The notes under the pieces: generated by a model
The model's input: the letters and a program-made list of their open reading frames with translations, nothing else
Databases searched by the model: none
What the model was told of the DNA's origin: nothing
Part shown: positions 61,101-64,000 of the stretch, piece by piece
Layout of the letters: each line of letters starts with the position of its first letter
Position numbering within the stretch: position 1 is the stretch's first letter
From: Monarcha castaneiventris obscurior
Lineage: Eukaryota > Chordata > Aves > Passeriformes > Monarchidae
Reading direction: 5' to 3'
NCBI GenBank assembly: GCA_026261815.1
Contig: JAMPIT010000691.1
Coordinates: forward strand, 1 to 64,000
DNA: 64,000 bases
Translations under genes and position numbers: made by a program

Positions 61101-64000
61101 GTAGCTATGGAGATGGTGGTGGCCCTTACCCACATGTGGCCAAGAATGTTGACTTCAAACATCCTTTCTATCTGGTGGTCCTGAGTCGAGAGAAAGTCGG
61201 CAGCTGTAATCACACCAGCGTTGTTCACCAGGATGGTCACATCCCCAATATCCTTTTTCACCTTTTGGAGAGAAAAAGAAGCTCAAAATTGTGTCTGTCA
61301 CTCAGGAGGGAAAAAAATATGCAGGGATGGGGAAGACGAGCCATAATTAATTTCATTCTTAACATCGCATCTTTAAGGGAGATGAAGATCATCCCACATT
61401 TCCAGATGTGGCAGGAACTGCATAGTAGAGCCAGGAAACCTGGTTTGGATCTGATTCTTCTCCTTTAATTACTGCCAGTATTTATTGTGTTCCACACACT
61501 GTGCACAGTTTGGGCTGTGTAGTCACAGTTGGGACCATGGAGGTACAGACTGTTTTGAGGCAGCTGGACTGCAGCCATTACAATAAAATGTTTAATTTGT
61601 CCTCAGCGCTGCCTGTGTTCCTTCAGAGGCTGCAACCCTAGAGAGCAAACTTGACACCGGGGTGTGATATGTGATATCCCAAATAGGATGAGACTGGCTT
61701 TGGTCTTGGAAATGCTACAGCACTCTGTGTACAGAGAACAGCGAGGAGTGGGGAGCTTCCAAGGGCTTGCAGGATTTGTGTACAACAGCTCTAGCCTAGT
61801 TTCCCTGACTTCTCTGGAAATCCAGCGTGTTTGGGAAAGCCTTTGGCCGTGCCCCTGCTGCCCCACCTTGTCTGCAGCGCTGTAGATCTCCTCCCGTTTG
61901 CTGCAGTCCACCACAAAGGTTTGAACAGTGGCTCCCAGCTTCTGGCATTCTGCTGCCGTCTCCTCAACTCCGTGCTGGAAGAGGCAAAGAGAAAGACACC
62001 GTGCACAGCCGTCCCCTTACCACGGCTGAGCAGCAGAGGCTGAAGATGGCCCCAGACTGAGCAACCACTGCCCAGCCCCAGAACAGCTCATAGCTACCCG
62101 GGGAAAGAGCTGTAGGTGGGGTTGCTGAGAGGACAGGCATTCCAGCCTTAAATTTAGGATCTGTGTGTAGTGACAGACAGAAAGGCAGGGTGGCAACGTG
62201 AGTGAGTTTGGCTTGGTAAGGCACACAGAGCAGGGCTGCAGACAGGGGGCACACGGTGCCTATCACAGCACAGCCGGCAGCACTGTGAGTGTAAAAAAGA
62301 GCTCGTACAACACAGGCCTGGCTGACACCCTGAGGTGTGGAGAGTGGCTCTATGCATTTCTGTATTCACATGCTGGGTGTGAGAAGAGGGGTGCCCTCCA
62401 CAGTGCACAATGTGGAAAGATTTTTCTTTCAGAATGACCTTTGACATACACAGGTCAGAAGCTCCCCGAAGTCATTACATCAACTCACTAAGCACGAGCA
62501 GAAGTGTCTTTTGTATCCCTATTCCCAGGTGCCAGAAGGCCATCGCAGTGGGAACCTGTGTAGTGAAAAGCCCCAGGTCACAAATAGCCTGGGAGAGCTC
62601 AGCAGTCCCTGTGGTGGATGACTGGGCAGCTGCCCTCAACTCCAGCTGCTGTTTAATGCTGAGAGCCCCCAAGAAGGAGGCCTTGTCAAGCTAGTTGGGT
62701 TGGAGGAGCATACTCCTTAATCCTCTGGAATCCACAACCTTCCTTGGCACTGTATTTTAGTTCCTGCTGACACCCATACTTACAATCTATTTCCCAGCAC
62801 TAAAGTCAGGTGTCGCTTGCTACTAAATTTATACCTTAATCCCCTCATTCCATCCAGTGAACATGAACAATTCTCTGCTTTGCTGCAGCCATGTACATTT
62901 TGGGAGAGCTGTGCCACGCCTCCTCCCACCCCTCCAGTGTCTGGTCTTAGTCATAATGGATACCACGAACAGACTCTGAAAATATTCAACACTATCTTCC
63001 CTGTTTATCCATCCTCTCACTCAACCTGTCTCGGGTTTGGGGTGTTTTTCTTTGTGGTGGGCTGGATTCTGTTTTGCAGCTTCATGATGAACTCCTTTGC
63101 TGACCCACTGTGTCAGAAACAGCACAGCCTTTCACCTTCCCTGTTGCACCTACACTCAGCACTTGGCCTGGGTCTCTTCTGAATGCCATGCTGCATGTTT
63201 GTATCTGCCCATCCTCCATTTGCCACGGCTTTTTTGCATTCCAGTCAAATCATCTGAAATAAAGAGATTGGGCCAGTGTAAACATTTAGTGAGGAGCCAT
63301 CTACGCGTGTAGCTGCCTGGAGGGCAGCCGGGCTCACACAGCCCAGCACAGCGATGCTGCTAATAGGAGTGCAGTGAAAACACATCTCCCAGCAATGCAC
63401 AAAAACACCTGAGGCTACAAAGAGAACAACTGAAGGCAAACCTGCTCCTCTGTGGAATCGGCCGCCTGGCCTCAGCGAGCTTTCTCTGCCAGCCCAGGTA
63501 GCGGGTCCACCAGCAGCTTCCCGAGCACTTGTTTCCCTCTCGCAGGTGCTCTGCCGGGTGCTGCCTGCTCCCTCCCGAGCAGCACCGAGCGAGTGTGGGA
63601 CCAGAGCCCCACATCCTCTGCTGCAAGCGGGGCCAGACGCTCTGCTGGCGCTCGGCATCCCAGCCAGAGGAGCCGAGCGGGAGCCGATGGGAGCGGGCTG
63701 GAAGGAGGCGATGGGGGTGCAATGTGGTGCTGCCCTTCTTACAGCCCTAAATCAAATGCCCCGTGGACTCGGAGGCTACGGAGTGAGGACACGAGTGTGC
63801 CATTACCTTATTGATGTCCCACAGGACCAGCCTGCTCTGGCGCTTGGCGAACTCCAAGGCGGTCGCTCTCCCGACGCCATGGCCAGCGCCCGTGATGAGC
63901 ACCAGCTCCCCGCTGAGAGACTTTCTCCTCACAGGCACGAACAGCTTCACAAAAGCCTCCAGGTAGGAGTAGAGGAGCGTGGCCAAACACAAGAGAAGCT
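55151..64000 (-). CDS. HSD17B11: 17-beta-hydroxysteroid dehydrogenase 11/13-like, copy 3 (5' end outside window)
   Basis: Exons 5' to 3': beyond 64000 to 63807 (first 16 coding bases missing), 61974-61867, 61261-61130, 60487-60381, 56702-56565, 56309-56193 and 55238-55151. The visible 884 nt are in frame with intact splice sites, and the gene is expected to encode 299 residues. The SDR motifs and triad are present, and the exon 4 segment reads [16 protein letters not shown] as in copy 1. Exons 5-7 encode the same protein as copy 2. Intron 1 is unlike that of copies 1 and 2 between 62.09 and 63.38 kb. Whether the upstream promoter is intact cannot be seen. Confidence 0.92.
57358..57454. repeat. 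Three 32-bp tandem repeats in intron 4 of copy 3
   Basis: The duplicate of the array in copy 2, with one substitution (CTCCTGGG for CTCCCGGG). Confidence 0.75.
57568..60048 (+). mobile_element. 5'-truncated CR1 LINE (about 2.5 kb) in intron 4 of copy 3
   Basis: The duplicate of the element in copy 2 with the same breaks and the same ends, so one insertion was copied with the unit and this is not a second event. Confidence 0.92.

Larger units (their letters stand above)
52285..64000. repeat. Array unit 3, containing HSD17B copy 3 (cut by window edge)
   Basis: Nearly identical to unit 2 from 52.28 to about 62.09 kb and again from about 63.38 kb to the edge. Between these, 62.09-63.38 kb is a diverged block without the CR1 and LTR found at this place in the other units, and with about 500 bp of extra sequence. 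The unit continues beyond the window. Confidence 0.88.

Noticed and set aside
55151..64000. Copy 3 as a truncated pseudogene
   Set aside because: The missing 16 bases are cut off by the window edge; all visible exons are in frame with good splice sites.

Overview
The window is avian nuclear DNA. Genes are split into short exons with GT/AG borders. Several CR1 LINE copies of the bird type and two solo retroviral LTRs of a bird family are present. The order KLHL8 then HSD17B11/13 matches a conserved vertebrate block (human 4q22: AFF1, KLHL8, HSD17B13, HSD17B11, NUDT9). The species cannot be named from sequence alone; the LTR family resembles those common in songbirds.

Left part (1-24 kb). Bases 1-1850 are probably the 3' tail of a convergent neighbour (AFF1 expected by synteny). 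KLHL8 lies on the minus strand. Nine coding exons between 15,821 and 3,232 join into an intact 617-residue BTB-BACK-Kelch protein. A non-coding first exon ends at a good donor at 23,371, inside a CpG island (about 22.84-23.6 kb). About 5.2 kb of mostly unique intergenic DNA follows.

Right part (29.3-64 kb). This is a tandem array of three minus-strand 17-beta-hydroxysteroid dehydrogenase 11/13-type genes: copy 1 (37,507-31,511), copy 2 (50,945-41,733) and copy 3 (from beyond the right edge to 55,151). Copies 1 and 2 each splice to an intact 299-residue protein. Copy 3 lacks only the first 16 coding bases, which fall outside the window. The repeat period is about 13.44 kb.

The main result is the mosaic structure of this array. 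The 3' half of copy 2 (exons 7-3, with a 2.5-kb CR1 in intron 4) is nearly identical to copy 3. Its 5' half (intron 1, with a second CR1 and a solo LTR) is nearly identical to copy 1. Copy 3 has clean empty sites for the second CR1 and the LTR; copy 1 lacks the first CR1. The switch falls within about 370 bp around exon 2 of copy 2. This is what one unequal crossover between an ancestral two-gene array (copies 1 and 3) would give, with copy 2 as the recombinant gene. Smaller near-identical blocks with sharp edges, two of them inside exons 6 and 7, suggest additional gene conversion.

Functionally, KLHL8 is a CUL3 substrate adaptor. The HSD17B11/13 proteins are NAD(P)-dependent short-chain dehydrogenases of the ER and lipid droplet. 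The two gene types are linked by conserved synteny, not by a shared pathway.
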